From: Desulfurococcales archaeon
GTDB taxonomy: Archaea > Thermoproteota > Thermoprotei_A > Sulfolobales > WAQK01
Length of the DNA: 43,163 nucleotides
Reading direction: 5' to 3'
Assembly (NCBI GenBank): GCA_027083135.1
Contig: JALWQH010000044.1
Span: 1 to 43,163 of the forward strand
The notes beneath the pieces are model-generated. The model searched no databases and was not told where the DNA came from. It saw only the letters and a program-made list of their open reading frames with translations. The position numbers and the translations under genes are program-made. Shown here piece after piece: positions 1 through 7,899 of the stretch (position 1 is its first letter; every line of letters starts with the position of its first letter).

Positions 1-1
1 C

Positions 2-187
2 ACGCCATTATCATTCATCCTTGCAGGCATCATGCTTGCAGCCACAGGCTTCATAATAGCAGTGTCAGCAGGGCTTAACTACAAGTACAAGATGATCGAG
101 CTTGCTGCTGCGGGGCTTGGCTCAGCCGCTTTGACCTTCCTTATAGGTAAGGCTGCCTCCATCATCCTAGGTATAAATATAGGCTGA
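2..187 (+). CDS. VIT1/CCC1-family membrane transporter, C-terminal fragment
   Basis: The gene begins before the window; the last 61 codons are visible, ending in TGA at 185-187. The peptide has two hydrophobic segments, around SFILAGIMLAATGFIIAVSAG and GLGSAALTFLIGKAASIILGI. The closing pattern, a short basic loop (NYKYKMIE) followed by a glycine-rich helix ending in IGKAAS..LG, resembles the last helices of the VIT1/CCC1 (DUF125) iron/manganese transporter family. Family membership is inferred from this tail only; the metal-binding part is outside the window. It converges on the Lrp-type gene with a 7-base gap. Confidence 0.5.
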   Translation, partial: TPLSFILAGIMLAATGFIIAVSAGLNYKYKMIELAAAGLGSAALTFLIGKAASIILGINIG

Positions 188-194
188 GGTAAGG

Positions 195-641
195 CTACTC
201 CTTAACCATTTCAAGAATTATTGCGGGGCACACTCTCTTCACGCCAGGCATCCTGGATATCTCGTCGTGTATTTTCGCCAGCTCCTCTCCATTGGAGGCC
301 CATATCAACGCCATGATCGAGTGGTCCCCCGAGGTTATTGCAAGCATCCTCACATACCCCTTATCCTTAAGGGATGCTATGATGTCGAATAGATGCTCGG
401 GCTCCACGTCCACTCCAGTATAAGATACAGCCTTGTAGCCAAGCTTGCCTGGATCCACCAGTATGGTATACCTCTTGATAAGCCCCATGCGCTCAAGCTT
501 CCTTACTCTATTAATAACAGCTACATCACTTATGCCGAGTCTTTCAGCAAGCTCCGTGTAAGGCGTCCTAGCGTTCTCCATAAGCATCTCTATGAGCCTT
601 CTATCCTTATCGTCAAGCCCCATACCTCTGGCACCCCTCAT
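195..641 (-). CDS. Lrp/AsnC-family transcriptional regulator
   Basis: A typical small Lrp/AsnC protein of 142-148 residues. The N-terminal helix-turn-helix starts at LDDKDRRLIEMLMENART and continues through YTELAERLGISDVAVINRVRKLERMGLI. The C-terminal half is a RAM (ligand-binding and oligomerisation) domain ending in MPGVKRVCPAIILEMVKE. Two starts are possible: ATG at 641, preceded by GGGGTGATAAT, and ATG at 623, which gives the more usual MGLDDKDRR terminus. Such proteins act as feast/famine regulators; the effector cannot be read from the sequence. It stands alone, convergent with the upstream membrane protein gene. Confidence 0.88.
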   Translation of the reverse strand: MRGARGMGLDDKDRRLIEMLMENARTPYTELAERLGISDVAVINRVRKLERMGLIKRYTILVDPGKLGYKAVSYTGVDVEPEHLFDIIASLKDKGYVRMLAITSGDHSIMALIWASNGEELAKIHDEISRMPGVKRVCPAIILEMVKE

Positions 642-925
642 ATTATCACCCCGGATGCGCGGCGCCTGCGGGGAGCCTAGAACCCCTCATCCTCTTTAAA
701 CCCGGCTCCTCTTCACGGCTTCTCAGCAGCCATGTAGTCCCAGACTCCTCCCTCATTATTTCATGCCTAGGCACCATCAACCTCACCACACGCTTCCCTA
801 GGGCACACGGATTTCACGAGGCACCCTGTATTTCTCTCTTTTACTCTCCTAATATAAACCTGTTGTAAGGCTAAAATACAAGCTTAGAAATTTAAGTAAA
901 TATTGGAGGATAATTAACCGGATGT

Positions 926-1669
926 GTGGAAATGACTTACACTTTGCTTAGGCTTAGTGATGTGCGGAGATGCAGGATCTTGGGGAGGGATAATAGGTTC
1001 ACGGTAGCTGTGGTTGTTGAGGGGGAGGGGGAAAGCAAAGCCTACATCAATAATACTGGACGCTTATTCGAATACATGGTGCCTGGAAGACTAGCCTACT
1101 GTACTGCTAAGAGGGAGGGGCGTCTACCCTACAGGCTTTTCGCGGTCAGTGAGGAGGGCTTAGCAGCCCTTATAGATACATGGCTTCAGATGAGAGGGTT
1201 CGAAAAAGCCGTTAGCGATGATATGCTGCCATGGATGAGGGGGTGTAGCATAGCTCGGAGGAACCCGCGTGTGGGTGGCTCGATCCTAGACTACCTAGCA
1301 CTATGCCGCGGAGAGAGGGTTTGGATTGAGGTTAAAAGCGCAGCTATGAGGGGGCCTGGAGGATACGCCATGTATCCTGACTGCCCCAGCCTTAGGGGTC
1401 GTAGGCATATTTTAGAACTCATGAATCTTTCCTTAAATGGTGAGAGGACACTACTCGTCTTCATCGCAGCTATACCTGGCGCTAAGGGGTTTAAACCCTA
1501 TGAGAAAGGCGACCCCAAGATAGCTAGACTGCTCTCAGAGGCTGCGAGCATAGGGGTAGGTGTAAGGGCATTATCCCTACACTACGATCCAGCTTCCAGC
1601 AGCATAGTGTTGGAAAACCCTGATCTCCCCGTAGCCCTGGGCAACACGAATATTCCCCTGGGATCATGA
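926..1669 (+). CDS. sfsA: SfsA-family protein (sugar fermentation stimulation protein homolog)
   Basis: About 247 residues. The SfsA family layout is clear: an N-terminal OB-like part (DNRFTVAVVVEG....AYINNTGRLFEYMVPG) followed by a nuclease-like domain with ILDYLALCRGERVWIEVKSA, YAMYPDCPSLRGRRHILEL and a late FKPYEKGDPKIARLLSEA..GV segment. The D...EVK arrangement resembles a PD-(D/E)XK nuclease core, as noted for this family. The cellular role in archaea is unknown. The start is GTG 926 or ATG 932. A TATA-like stretch (aatttaagtaaat, about 888-900) lies 26-38 bases upstream, so the mRNA may be leaderless or nearly so. The archease gene follows after 18 bases. Confidence 0.8.
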   Translation: MEMTYTLLRLSDVRRCRILGRDNRFTVAVVVEGEGESKAYINNTGRLFEYMVPGRLAYCTAKREGRLPYRLFAVSEEGLAALIDTWLQMRGFEKAVSDDMLPWMRGCSIARRNPRVGGSILDYLALCRGERVWIEVKSAAMRGPGGYAMYPDCPSLRGRRHILELMNLSLNGERTLLVFIAAIPGAKGFKPYEKGDPKIARLLSEAASIGVGVRALSLHYDPASSSIVLENPDLPVALGNTNIPLGS

Positions 1670-1687
1670 TGTATAGGGGATGGCTGT

Positions 1688-2125
1688 ATGGATGAGTATC
1701 CGCCCTTCGAGCATCTCGAGCATACTGCCGATGTGCTTATAGTCGCTTATGGTGGAAGCCTCGAGGAATTATTTGAGAATGCGGCGCGCGGGGTCTTCGA
1801 GGTCATAACTGATACCAGCAGGGTTGAACCAAGGGTTGAGAGAAGCGTTGAGAGCAGGGGGATGGATCTAGAGCAACTCCTCTACAAGTGGATAGAGGAT
1901 CTACTGTATATTCATGAGACTGAGGGACTGGTCCTAGGCTACTTCAAGGTTCACAGTATTAGGAGGGTTGGCAAGGATTATGTTCTTAAAGCTACTGTTA
2001 GGGGGGAGAAGTTTGATGAGAGTAGGCATGAGTATAGAACCATGGTTAAAGCCATGACTTACGCCCAGATGAGCATTAAGAAGATCAATGATGCCTGGAA
2101 GGCCAGCTTCGTCGTGGACATATAG
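1688..2125 (+). CDS. Archease, RtcB tRNA-ligase activating factor
   Basis: 145 residues, normal for archease (formerly DUF101). It opens with FEHLEHTADVLIVAYG, the family hallmark with its conserved His and Asp, and contains LYKWIEDLLYIHETEG and VKAMTYAQMSIKK, which match the conserved metal-binding and core segments. Archease speeds multiple turnover of the tRNA-splicing ligase RtcB by promoting guanylylation. That fits an organism with tRNA introns, such as the tRNA-Glu intron seen further along. It follows sfsA in a likely two-gene transcript. Confidence 0.93.
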   Translation: MDEYPPFEHLEHTADVLIVAYGGSLEELFENAARGVFEVITDTSRVEPRVERSVESRGMDLEQLLYKWIEDLLYIHETEGLVLGYFKVHSIRRVGKDYVLKATVRGEKFDESRHEYRTMVKAMTYAQMSIKKINDAWKASFVVDI

Positions 2126-2254
2126 ACTAGGAGCATTAGCAGACCTCTAGGAATAGATCCTGTGCTACCAGCCGCGCAGCGTTTATGATGTATTCTTATT
2201 CACGCTGGGGAGCCATAGGCTGTGGAATGAGGGCTGAGGCACACTTCACGGTGC

Positions 2255-2821
2255 TTAGTCTATGATGCATCCAACGTTTATTCCATGTTTCCTAAGCGTG
2301 GATGCGCATTTCCTGCAGAAGGCAGGCTCCTTGTAGTCAACTTCATCTATACTGTTACTAAAGCTCATGACGCATCTCTTATTACTGCAGTGTCCGAGGC
2401 CTAGGAGATGGCCTATCTCGTGTAAAACCTCCTTGGCAACCCTCTCCTCGAATGCTTCTCCCCTAACCCCGTAGAAGCTTGGCCTAAGCCTCCTCAGGTA
2501 AACTGATGCCACGCCTCTTCCAGGATCAGCGTGCCCGAATACAAAGTTCAGGCCTGGAACATATGCGTCTATATCGCCCAGTGCGACCAGCAGGTCTCCA
2601 GGCATCCTCCCATGCAGCTCGGCAAGCCATCCGAGAATATAGTCGCTCCTATACTGCATTCTACGCCAATCATAGAACACCATGGGTGGCTGGATTACTT
2701 CGAGGTCCACTAGGACATCCATCCCCAGGCATCTGGAAAGCATGCTTGACGCCTCCTCAACCACGCTGTCCTCGATCCTCGTAAGCCTGGCCAGCACCAC
2801 CAGCAAGAACCATTCCTCCAT
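2255..2821 (-). CDS. amzA: Archaemetzincin zinc metalloprotease (peptidase M54)
   Basis: 188 residues. The zinc site HEIGHLLGLGHC is followed by CVMSFSNSIDEVD with its Met-turn and then FCRKCASTLRKH. This HExxHxxGxxHC, CxM, CxxC arrangement is diagnostic of archaemetzincins, which carry a second structural zinc held by cysteines. The rest of the protein has the usual family length, so it looks intact. The physiological substrate is not known for archaeal members. It lies convergent with archease and divergent from tRNA-Phe. ATG at 2821. Confidence 0.95.
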   Translation of the reverse strand: MEEWFLLVVLARLTRIEDSVVEEASSMLSRCLGMDVLVDLEVIQPPMVFYDWRRMQYRSDYILGWLAELHGRMPGDLLVALGDIDAYVPGLNFVFGHADPGRGVASVYLRRLRPSFYGVRGEAFEERVAKEVLHEIGHLLGLGHCSNKRCVMSFSNSIDEVDYKEPAFCRKCASTLRKHGINVGCIID

Positions 2822-2873
2822 TAATCTGCGTCAAGTTTAAAGAGCACCTGGAAATAAGTGCTGCTTAGCTGAT

Positions 2874-2948
2874 GCCGCCGTAGCTCAGCGGGAGAGCACC
2901 CGGCTGAAGACCGGGTGGTCCGGGGTTCGAATCCCCGCGGCGGCACCA
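2874..2948 (+). tRNA. tRNA-Phe (GAA)
   Basis: The acceptor arms gccgccg and cggcggc pair perfectly. The anticodon stem is ccgg/ccgg around loop ctGAAga, and the T-arm is cgggg TTCGAAT ccccg. The discriminator base is A and CCA is encoded (2946-2948). No intron is present. A TATA-like gtttaaag lies about 32-39 bases upstream. Confidence 0.97.
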
Positions 2949-2968
2949 CTTACCAGGGGTGCTGTGAA

Positions 2969-3685
2969 TTGAAGGCAGTTATACTTGCAGGCGGCTTCGG
3001 GAAAAGGCTTCGACCATACACTTCTGAGAAGCCTAAGCCCCTCGTAGAGGTTGCAGGCAAACCTATACTTGTATGGCAGATAGAGTGGCTGAAGAAGTAC
3101 GGCTTCAACGAGATAGTCCTCCTAGTAGGGTATCTGAGGGAGAAGATAATAGACTATATTGGAAGCGGCTCAAGGCTGGGTGTAAGAGCCACATACATAG
3201 TTGAAGACGAGCCTCTGGGCACTGGAGGAGCACTCAAGAATGCTGAACCAGTGCTGCGTAACGAGGAGTTCTTCATAGCTATGAACGGCGACATAATAAC
3301 AAATCTTAACCCTATGAGGCTTGTCGAGAGGCTTCAGGAGAAGCGTGAAGCTGTAACCATAGCCACTGTTCCTCTTAAAAGCCCCTACGGCGTATTGGAG
3401 ATAGATAGTGAGGGCAGGATTCAGAGCTTCAGGGAGAAGCCCGTGCTAACCGAGTACTGGATAAATGCAGGTATATATGCCATGACGCCTAAAGTGTTCG
3501 ACTACCTCCCAGTGAAAGGAGATATTGAGAGGACGGCTTTCCCGAAGCTGGCATCCGAGAACCTGCTGGGAGCCGTGCGCTACGAAGACGTGTTCTGGAA
3601 GAGCATAGACACCTATAAGGATGTGGAGGAGGCTGCAAGAGAGCTTGCCATGCTAGCCGAGCGCCCTGTCGCCAGCATCTCCTAG
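2969..3685 (+). CDS. Sugar-phosphate nucleotidyltransferase (GlmU/RfbA-like, NTP_transferase)
   Basis: 238 residues from TTG 2969, which sits behind ggggtgctgtgaa just after tRNA-Phe. The N-terminal signature KAVILAGGFGKRLRPYT..KPKPLVEVAGKPIL is the nucleotide-binding loop of glucose-1-phosphate or mannose-1-phosphate nucleotidyltransferases. NGDIITN gives the catalytic Asp, and FREKP and NAGIY are the later core motifs. It lacks the C-terminal left-handed beta-helix of GlmU-like sugar acetyltransferases and ends after DTYKDVEEA. Substrate is not decided: glucose-1-phosphate or mannose-1-phosphate is likely. Its 3' end overlaps the convergent UPRT gene by 33 bases. Confidence 0.88.
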   Translation: MKAVILAGGFGKRLRPYTSEKPKPLVEVAGKPILVWQIEWLKKYGFNEIVLLVGYLREKIIDYIGSGSRLGVRATYIVEDEPLGTGGALKNAEPVLRNEEFFIAMNGDIITNLNPMRLVERLQEKREAVTIATVPLKSPYGVLEIDSEGRIQSFREKPVLTEYWINAGIYAMTPKVFDYLPVKGDIERTAFPKLASENLLGAVRYEDVFWKSIDTYKDVEEAARELAMLAERPVASIS

Positions 3686-4291
3686 GCCCGGCACTATGTA
3701 TCCCTCATCATTCAACCCCTCATCGATTGCCGCCACATAGAACTCTGCTTCAGGCTCAACCCCACTTATCCTCCTAACAGCCAGCGGCGTTGCTATCACT
3801 GCTGCCACTATGGTCCTCCCCCTAGGAGGCATTATTTTGAGAATGCTGACGAGAGTGGAGCCTGTAGCCACCATGGGGTCTGCCAATATGAGGGGAGACG
3901 AGCCTACCTCAGGGATCCTGGTGTAGCTGAGCTCCACCTCAAACCACCCGTCCCGCATGCCCTTCTCCTCAACCCGTCTCGCAGCAACGAATCCGACGCG
4001 GGATCTAGGCATGAATCTAAGCATGCCCTCAACAAGCGGCGCCGCTGCCCTGAGGACGGTTATGATCACGGGTTCATCGGCAACCACTCTTCCTTCAGCC
4101 TTCACTCCCAGAGGAGTTGTAACCTCCACTACTCCTGTGCTGAACGACCTGGCTATCTCGTATCCTATGGCTTCACCTATTCTCTCCAATGCCAGCCTGA
4201 AGACGCTTCTAGGAGTATCCCTATCCCTCAGCACTGTGAGAAGCTCCTGGACGTATGGGTGGTTAATCACATGTATGTGAGGCCTCTCCAT
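3653..4291 (-). CDS. upp: Uracil phosphoribosyltransferase
   Basis: 212 residues from ATG 4291. It converts uracil and PRPP to UMP in pyrimidine salvage. Recognised by HVINHPYVQELLTVLRD near the N-terminus, VLRAAAPLVEGML, the PRPP-binding loop ILADPMVATGSTLVS, and the C-terminal uracil site PGLGDAGDRALG. The reading frame is open further upstream, but MERPHIHV is the family's usual N-terminus. A TATA-like aactatatattcc lies upstream on the minus strand. The C-terminus is coded on the reverse of the nucleotidyltransferase tail, a real convergent overlap of 33 bases. Confidence 0.94.
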   Translation of the reverse strand: MERPHIHVINHPYVQELLTVLRDRDTPRSVFRLALERIGEAIGYEIARSFSTGVVEVTTPLGVKAEGRVVADEPVIITVLRAAAPLVEGMLRFMPRSRVGFVAARRVEEKGMRDGWFEVELSYTRIPEVGSSPLILADPMVATGSTLVSILKIMPPRGRTIVAAVIATPLAVRRISGVEPEAEFYVAAIDEGLNDEGYIVPGLGDAGDRALG

Positions 4292-4334
4292 AAAAGCCCT
4301 TGACAAACATAGAGGGGAGGGAATATATAGTTTG

Positions 4335-4631
4335 TTAGCCTCCCTCCTCCCCTCCCTCAAACTCCTCTTGGAGTAGTTCCAGGGCAACCTCATAGTACTC
4401 TTCAAGCTCCTGTTCATGCTCCTCCTTGGTGCGTAGCTTCCTCTTAGCAGGCTCACTTACCTTCGACGTTGTCACCACGCGTTCCTCCTCGCCCACCTTC
4501 TCTACAACCCTGTATCCCTTCTCGGATCCTTTAGCCTCCATCTCGTATCCGCATTTAGTGCACTTGTAGATTATCTTCCCTCCCCTCTTAACAGGGACCA
4601 TGAGTCCGCCACACTTAGGACAGAACCGCAT
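4335..4631 (-). CDS. TFS/RpoM-like protein with only the N-terminal zinc ribbon
   Basis: 98 residues. The first 30, RFCPKCGGLMVPVKRGG...YKCTKCGYE, form a zinc ribbon nearly identical in pattern to the N-terminal ribbon of archaeal transcription factor S (Rpb9/TFIIS-like). The C-terminal ribbon that carries the catalytic QTRxxDE loop is absent. It is replaced by a charged helical tail rich in Glu (EEHEQELEEYYEVALELLQEEFEGG). If it binds RNA polymerase at the Rpb9-like site it should lack transcript-cleavage activity, which is inference. It precedes upp on the minus strand with a 43-base gap and may be co-transcribed. Confidence 0.75.
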   Translation of the reverse strand: MRFCPKCGGLMVPVKRGGKIIYKCTKCGYEMEAKGSEKGYRVVEKVGEEERVVTTSKVSEPAKRKLRTKEEHEQELEEYYEVALELLQEEFEGGEEGG

Positions 4632-4743
4632 AATCCGCCCCTCTGCTACGCGTCCTTTAAACCCCTACTTTAAAGCCTAATAAACCTAACCAGTATATAC
4701 GCCTACCCATCTATGCCTGCCCGGCTAGTTTAAGGCTCGACCT

Positions 4744-5430
4744 TCAGATGCTTTCTCCCAGCCCCGGTATCTTGAGCCTATCATACACGTATTCCGTGAG
4801 CTTTAGGGACAGGTATATCCAGACAAAGTATATCACAGCTATGGCTAGATACGTGTCGAAAGGCCTGAATGTCAGGGAAGAGATTGTCTGGCCCACTGAT
4901 GTCAGCTCCCTCACCCCTATTATAAGCAGGGCAGCGGTGCTTTTCCCCAGGGATACGAATTCATTGGTCCATGCTGGTATGACTATCCTATACGCCTGTG
5001 GCAGGACTATGTAAGCGAGGGTCTGCCGGAAGCTGAGGCCTAGGGACTTGGCTGCCAGTAACTGGTCCTTAGGTACAGCCTCTATAGCCCCCTTCAAGTA
5101 GCCCTTCTGATAGGCGCCGCTATTCAGCATTAATGCTAGTGCTCCAGCAGTGAACGCGCTCCACCTATAGTTGGTTAACGCTGGTATACCATAGTAGAAG
5201 AGGAGGAGCTGGATTATCAGGGGGCTCCCCCTGAAGAACTCCACGTAAGTATTGATGAGTATTCGGGTCAGCTTCCCCCCATACACGTCGCCTAATGCTA
5301 GGAGGGAGCCTATGATGAATCCCCCGCTTAAACCGAGCGCCGTCATCTCAAGTGTAACTATGAAGCCCTCCACGATGAACCTGGTCCAGTAGGATAGATA
5401 GCCGAAGCCCAGCATCCTATATTCCCCCAT
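4744..5430 (-). CDS. Polar amino-acid ABC transporter, permease 2 (HisM/GlnP type)
   Basis: 228 residues with about five membrane spans. The EAA loop AIEAVPKDQLLAAKSLGLSFRQTLAYIVLPQAYRIVIPAWTNE is the contact site for the ATPase and is typical of the His/Glu/Gln/Arg/opine permease family (3-TM subtype). FYYGIPAL and SLGKSTAALLIIGVREL fit the same family. It is the last gene of a four-gene operon and overlaps the ATPase gene by 14 bases, which suggests translational coupling. With the other permease (6179-6838) it probably forms a heterodimeric membrane channel. Confidence 0.93.
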   Translation of the reverse strand: MGEYRMLGFGYLSYWTRFIVEGFIVTLEMTALGLSGGFIIGSLLALGDVYGGKLTRILINTYVEFFRGSPLIIQLLLFYYGIPALTNYRWSAFTAGALALMLNSGAYQKGYLKGAIEAVPKDQLLAAKSLGLSFRQTLAYIVLPQAYRIVIPAWTNEFVSLGKSTAALLIIGVRELTSVGQTISSLTFRPFDTYLAIAVIYFVWIYLSLKLTEYVYDRLKIPGLGESI

Positions 5431-6172
5431 ATGCTCCGAGAAGCCTCTTGAGGAATGACCTGGCCCTAGGGGTCTTAGGATTCCTAAGCATTATTTCAGG
5501 GGGTGCACACTCCTTTATCAAGCCTTCCTCCATGAAGCATATCTCATCTGCAACCTCCTTGGCGAAGGGAATCTCATGCGTCACCACGAGCATTGTTATA
5601 CCTTTCCTTGCAAGCTCCTCCATCACCTCTATGACCTCCCATGTAAGCTCTATGTCCAGCGACGCTGTAGGCTCATCGAACAGTATTATGTCGGGATCCA
5701 TGGCTAGGGCTCTCGCTATCCCCACCCTCTGCTGCTGCCCCCCGCTCAGCTGTGCTGGATAATGATCAGCCCACTCCTCCAGGTGGACCAGCCTCAACAT
5801 CTCCATTGCCTTCTTCTCAGCCTCCTCATCCTTCATCTTCAACACGTGTTTGAGGCCTAGCTTAACATTGCCTAGGGCTGTGAGATGCCTGAAGAGACTT
5901 GGCTCCTGGAAGACGAATCCTATCTTAGCCCTAATCCTGTTGAGATTCAGGTTGCCGGCATACACGTTTTCTCCTCTGAAGTATATTTCACCCTTAGTGG
6001 GGGGTTCAAGCAGCCCTAGAATTCTGAGCAGCGTTGACTTACCTGAGCCGCTTGGCCCTATGATAACCTTGGTTTCACCCTTCCTAACGCTTATATCAAC
6101 TCCCTTCAACACGTCTAGGCTTCCATACCTCTTCCACAAGCCCTTCCCTTCAAGTATTATTTCCCCGCTCAT
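5417..6172 (-). CDS. Polar amino-acid ABC transporter, ATP-binding subunit (GlnQ type)
   Basis: 251 residues, normal for the family. Walker A is GPSGSGKST, the Q-loop is FVFQEPSLF, the ABC signature is LSGGQQQR, Walker B is DIILFDEPTASLD and the H-loop histidine is in VVTHEI. Sequence around FQEPSLFRHLTALGNV resembles GlnQ/HisP-type subunits. It powers uptake of a polar amino acid. It lies between the two permease genes, 6 bases after the first and overlapping the second. Confidence 0.95.
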   Translation of the reverse strand: MSGEIILEGKGLWKRYGSLDVLKGVDISVRKGETKVIIGPSGSGKSTLLRILGLLEPPTKGEIYFRGENVYAGNLNLNRIRAKIGFVFQEPSLFRHLTALGNVKLGLKHVLKMKDEEAEKKAMEMLRLVHLEEWADHYPAQLSGGQQQRVGIARALAMDPDIILFDEPTASLDIELTWEVIEVMEELARKGITMLVVTHEIPFAKEVADEICFMEEGLIKECAPPEIMLRNPKTPRARSFLKRLLGAYGGI

Positions 6173-6178
6173 ATCTTC

Positions 6179-6838
6179 TCACCTTAACCCATACCTGTCT
6201 TTAAGTCTTGATCCAAGCCTGTCAAGATAATTTGCTATGGGGAATGTCATCATTATGTATAGGAGTGCTCCGGCTAGATAAGGAGCTAGGAAAAGCTTGT
6301 GAGCCCTCCTGAGAATATCTGCATGCATGGTTATATCCAGTACTCCGAGGATGAAGGAGTATGCTGAGTCCTTTATGAGGAGGGCTATCTCGCTTCCAAG
6401 GCCTGGGAGGGCAACTATGAATGCTTGTGGGAGGATTATGTATCTTATTATCTGGGTCTTGGTGAGGCCTAGGGACCGCGCCGCCAATATTTGATCTCTA
6501 GGCACACTGTTCATAGCGCTCTTAAATATCTGGGACTGGTAGGCCCCGCTCCTGAAGCCCAGGGCAGCTATGGCACTCATATAGGGGCTTCTGAAGGGAG
6601 GGAGATACTTCCCAAGGCCGAAGTAGAAGAACAGCATTATGACGAGAACAGGTACGCCTAGGAAAACCTTGACGTACGCGTTTGCCATCGATGCATATAT
6701 TCTCGGAGTATAGAGTCTAACCATTGTTAGGGGTATCCCTATAGCGAAGCCTATGATGAATGCTATGAAGGATATGGATAGTGTTGCAGGCACTCCACGT
6801 AGCAGAAAAATGAAGTCTGAGGTTGAGATCATCCTCAC
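6179..6838 (-). CDS. Polar amino-acid ABC transporter, permease 1 (HisQ/GlnP type)
   Basis: 219 residues with about five membrane segments. The EAA motif reads AMNSVPRDQILAARSLGLTKTQIIRYIILPQAFIVALPGLGSE, parallel to that of the second permease. GVPATLSISFIAFIIGFAIG and GVPVLVIMLFFYFGLG are typical of the 3-TM amino-acid permease family. It lies 31 bases after the binding-protein gene and 6 bases before the ATPase, in the same operon. Confidence 0.93.
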   Translation of the reverse strand: MRMISTSDFIFLLRGVPATLSISFIAFIIGFAIGIPLTMVRLYTPRIYASMANAYVKVFLGVPVLVIMLFFYFGLGKYLPPFRSPYMSAIAALGFRSGAYQSQIFKSAMNSVPRDQILAARSLGLTKTQIIRYIILPQAFIVALPGLGSEIALLIKDSAYSFILGVLDITMHADILRRAHKLFLAPYLAGALLYIMMTFPIANYLDRLGSRLKDRYGLR

Positions 6839-6869
6839 ACCTCATAGGCTACAGCAGCGCTTCCCAGAG

Positions 6870-7724
6870 TTACGGAGGAGTAGTTACATTCCACTTGGCT
6901 TTAATCTGGTCTAGCTCGCCGTTAGCTATCATCTCTGCCAGGACGCCGTTGATCTTCGATACAAGTATATGGGAGTTCTTATTGGCTACGAATGCAACGG
7001 GCCAGTAGGATCTACCGTAGACCACTACTAGTGGAACCTTCTCCGTTGAGATCCACCAGGTCGTTATAGGGGTCTCAGCATACACTGCGTCAATGTTTCC
7101 AGCCTCAAGGTCCTTGAGCGCTGCTCCGAAGTCAGGGTAGGATTTAACCTGGGAGGATGATATGACGCCCTTCTTGACGAGGTCTAACAACTCCTTTAAC
7201 TCTGTGGTACCGCTACCCGTGCCCACAGTCATCTTATACTTAGCTATGTCTGAGAGGGAGCTAAGCCTAGTTATACCCAGCTTCTTAGCCCTGCTTGCAG
7301 TCATTATGAGCTGAACCTGTGTCACGTCATGGTATATTGTGAATGACACCTCTTTGCATCTGTCAGGGGTTATGGAGAAGCCGCTGACCCCCAGATCAAC
7401 CTCCCCGTTCTTAACTGCAGCGATAATTGAGTCGAAGCCCATGGGCTTCCACTTAACAGTTAACCCCAGCTTCTGTGCTATAGTGTTCATGAGGTCGACC
7501 TCGTATCCCACTATCTGGTTTGTCTTAGGATCAATGTACTGGAAGGGGGGCCAGTCAGGAGAAGTTGCGACAACAATGTATCCCCTCTTCTTAACCTTAT
7601 CCCACGTTGTCTGAGCCTTAGAGGTGCCTGAAGGATGGACGAAGGGGTAGATGAAGTAGCCGGCCAAGAACAACACTATAGCTACTACTACAAGGCTTGT
7701 GACGAATACTTTTGAGGAGACCAC
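6870..7724 (-). CDS. Amino-acid ABC transporter substrate-binding protein (SBP family 3)
   Basis: About 284 residues from GTG 7724, which sits behind gggtggtataata. An N-terminal hydrophobic segment (VFVTSLVVVAIVLFLAGYFIYPFV) acts as signal or membrane anchor. The mature part opens with the family 3 signature YIVVATSPDWPPFQYID...VGYEVDLMNTIAQKLG, followed by VDLGVSGFSITPDR and DAVYAETPITTWW. The ligand is likely a polar or charged amino acid, but the sequence does not decide which. It is the first gene of the operon. A TATA-like element on the minus strand lies near 7763-7772 (read as aattatatag). Confidence 0.92.
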   Translation of the reverse strand: MVSSKVFVTSLVVVAIVLFLAGYFIYPFVHPSGTSKAQTTWDKVKKRGYIVVATSPDWPPFQYIDPKTNQIVGYEVDLMNTIAQKLGLTVKWKPMGFDSIIAAVKNGEVDLGVSGFSITPDRCKEVSFTIYHDVTQVQLIMTASRAKKLGITRLSSLSDIAKYKMTVGTGSGTTELKELLDLVKKGVISSSQVKSYPDFGAALKDLEAGNIDAVYAETPITTWWISTEKVPLVVVYGRSYWPVAFVANKNSHILVSKINGVLAEMIANGELDQIKAKWNVTTPP

Positions 7725-7740
7725 TATTATACCACCCACT

Positions 7741-7899
7741 CTGAATAACAATAAAGTAGTTTTATTCTATATAATTCTTCCCTGAGGAGATGTGAAATAT
7801 ATCTGTAATGAATGTTTATGGGACGGCGGGTTACTTTATCTTCAATGCTGTCTGTAGGATGTTGGGTGATGTGTGCTGTATGTTCCTCCAGGCTTCTCT
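7741..7899. promoter_or_regulatory. Divergent promoter region between the ABC importer and threonine synthase
   Basis: This AT-rich interval separates the divergent ABC operon and thrC. On the minus strand aattatatag (about 7763-7772) is well placed for a transcript starting near 7742, just upstream of the binding-protein gene. The plus-strand element is less clear; gaaatatatctg (about 7793-7804) is the best candidate. No riboswitch-like fold was recognised. Confidence 0.4.

Noticed and set aside
2160-2254. Possible C/D-box sRNA (atgatg and ctga pieces) between archease and archaemetzincin
   Set aside because: The boxes are imperfect and spacing and guide matches cannot be verified by eye.
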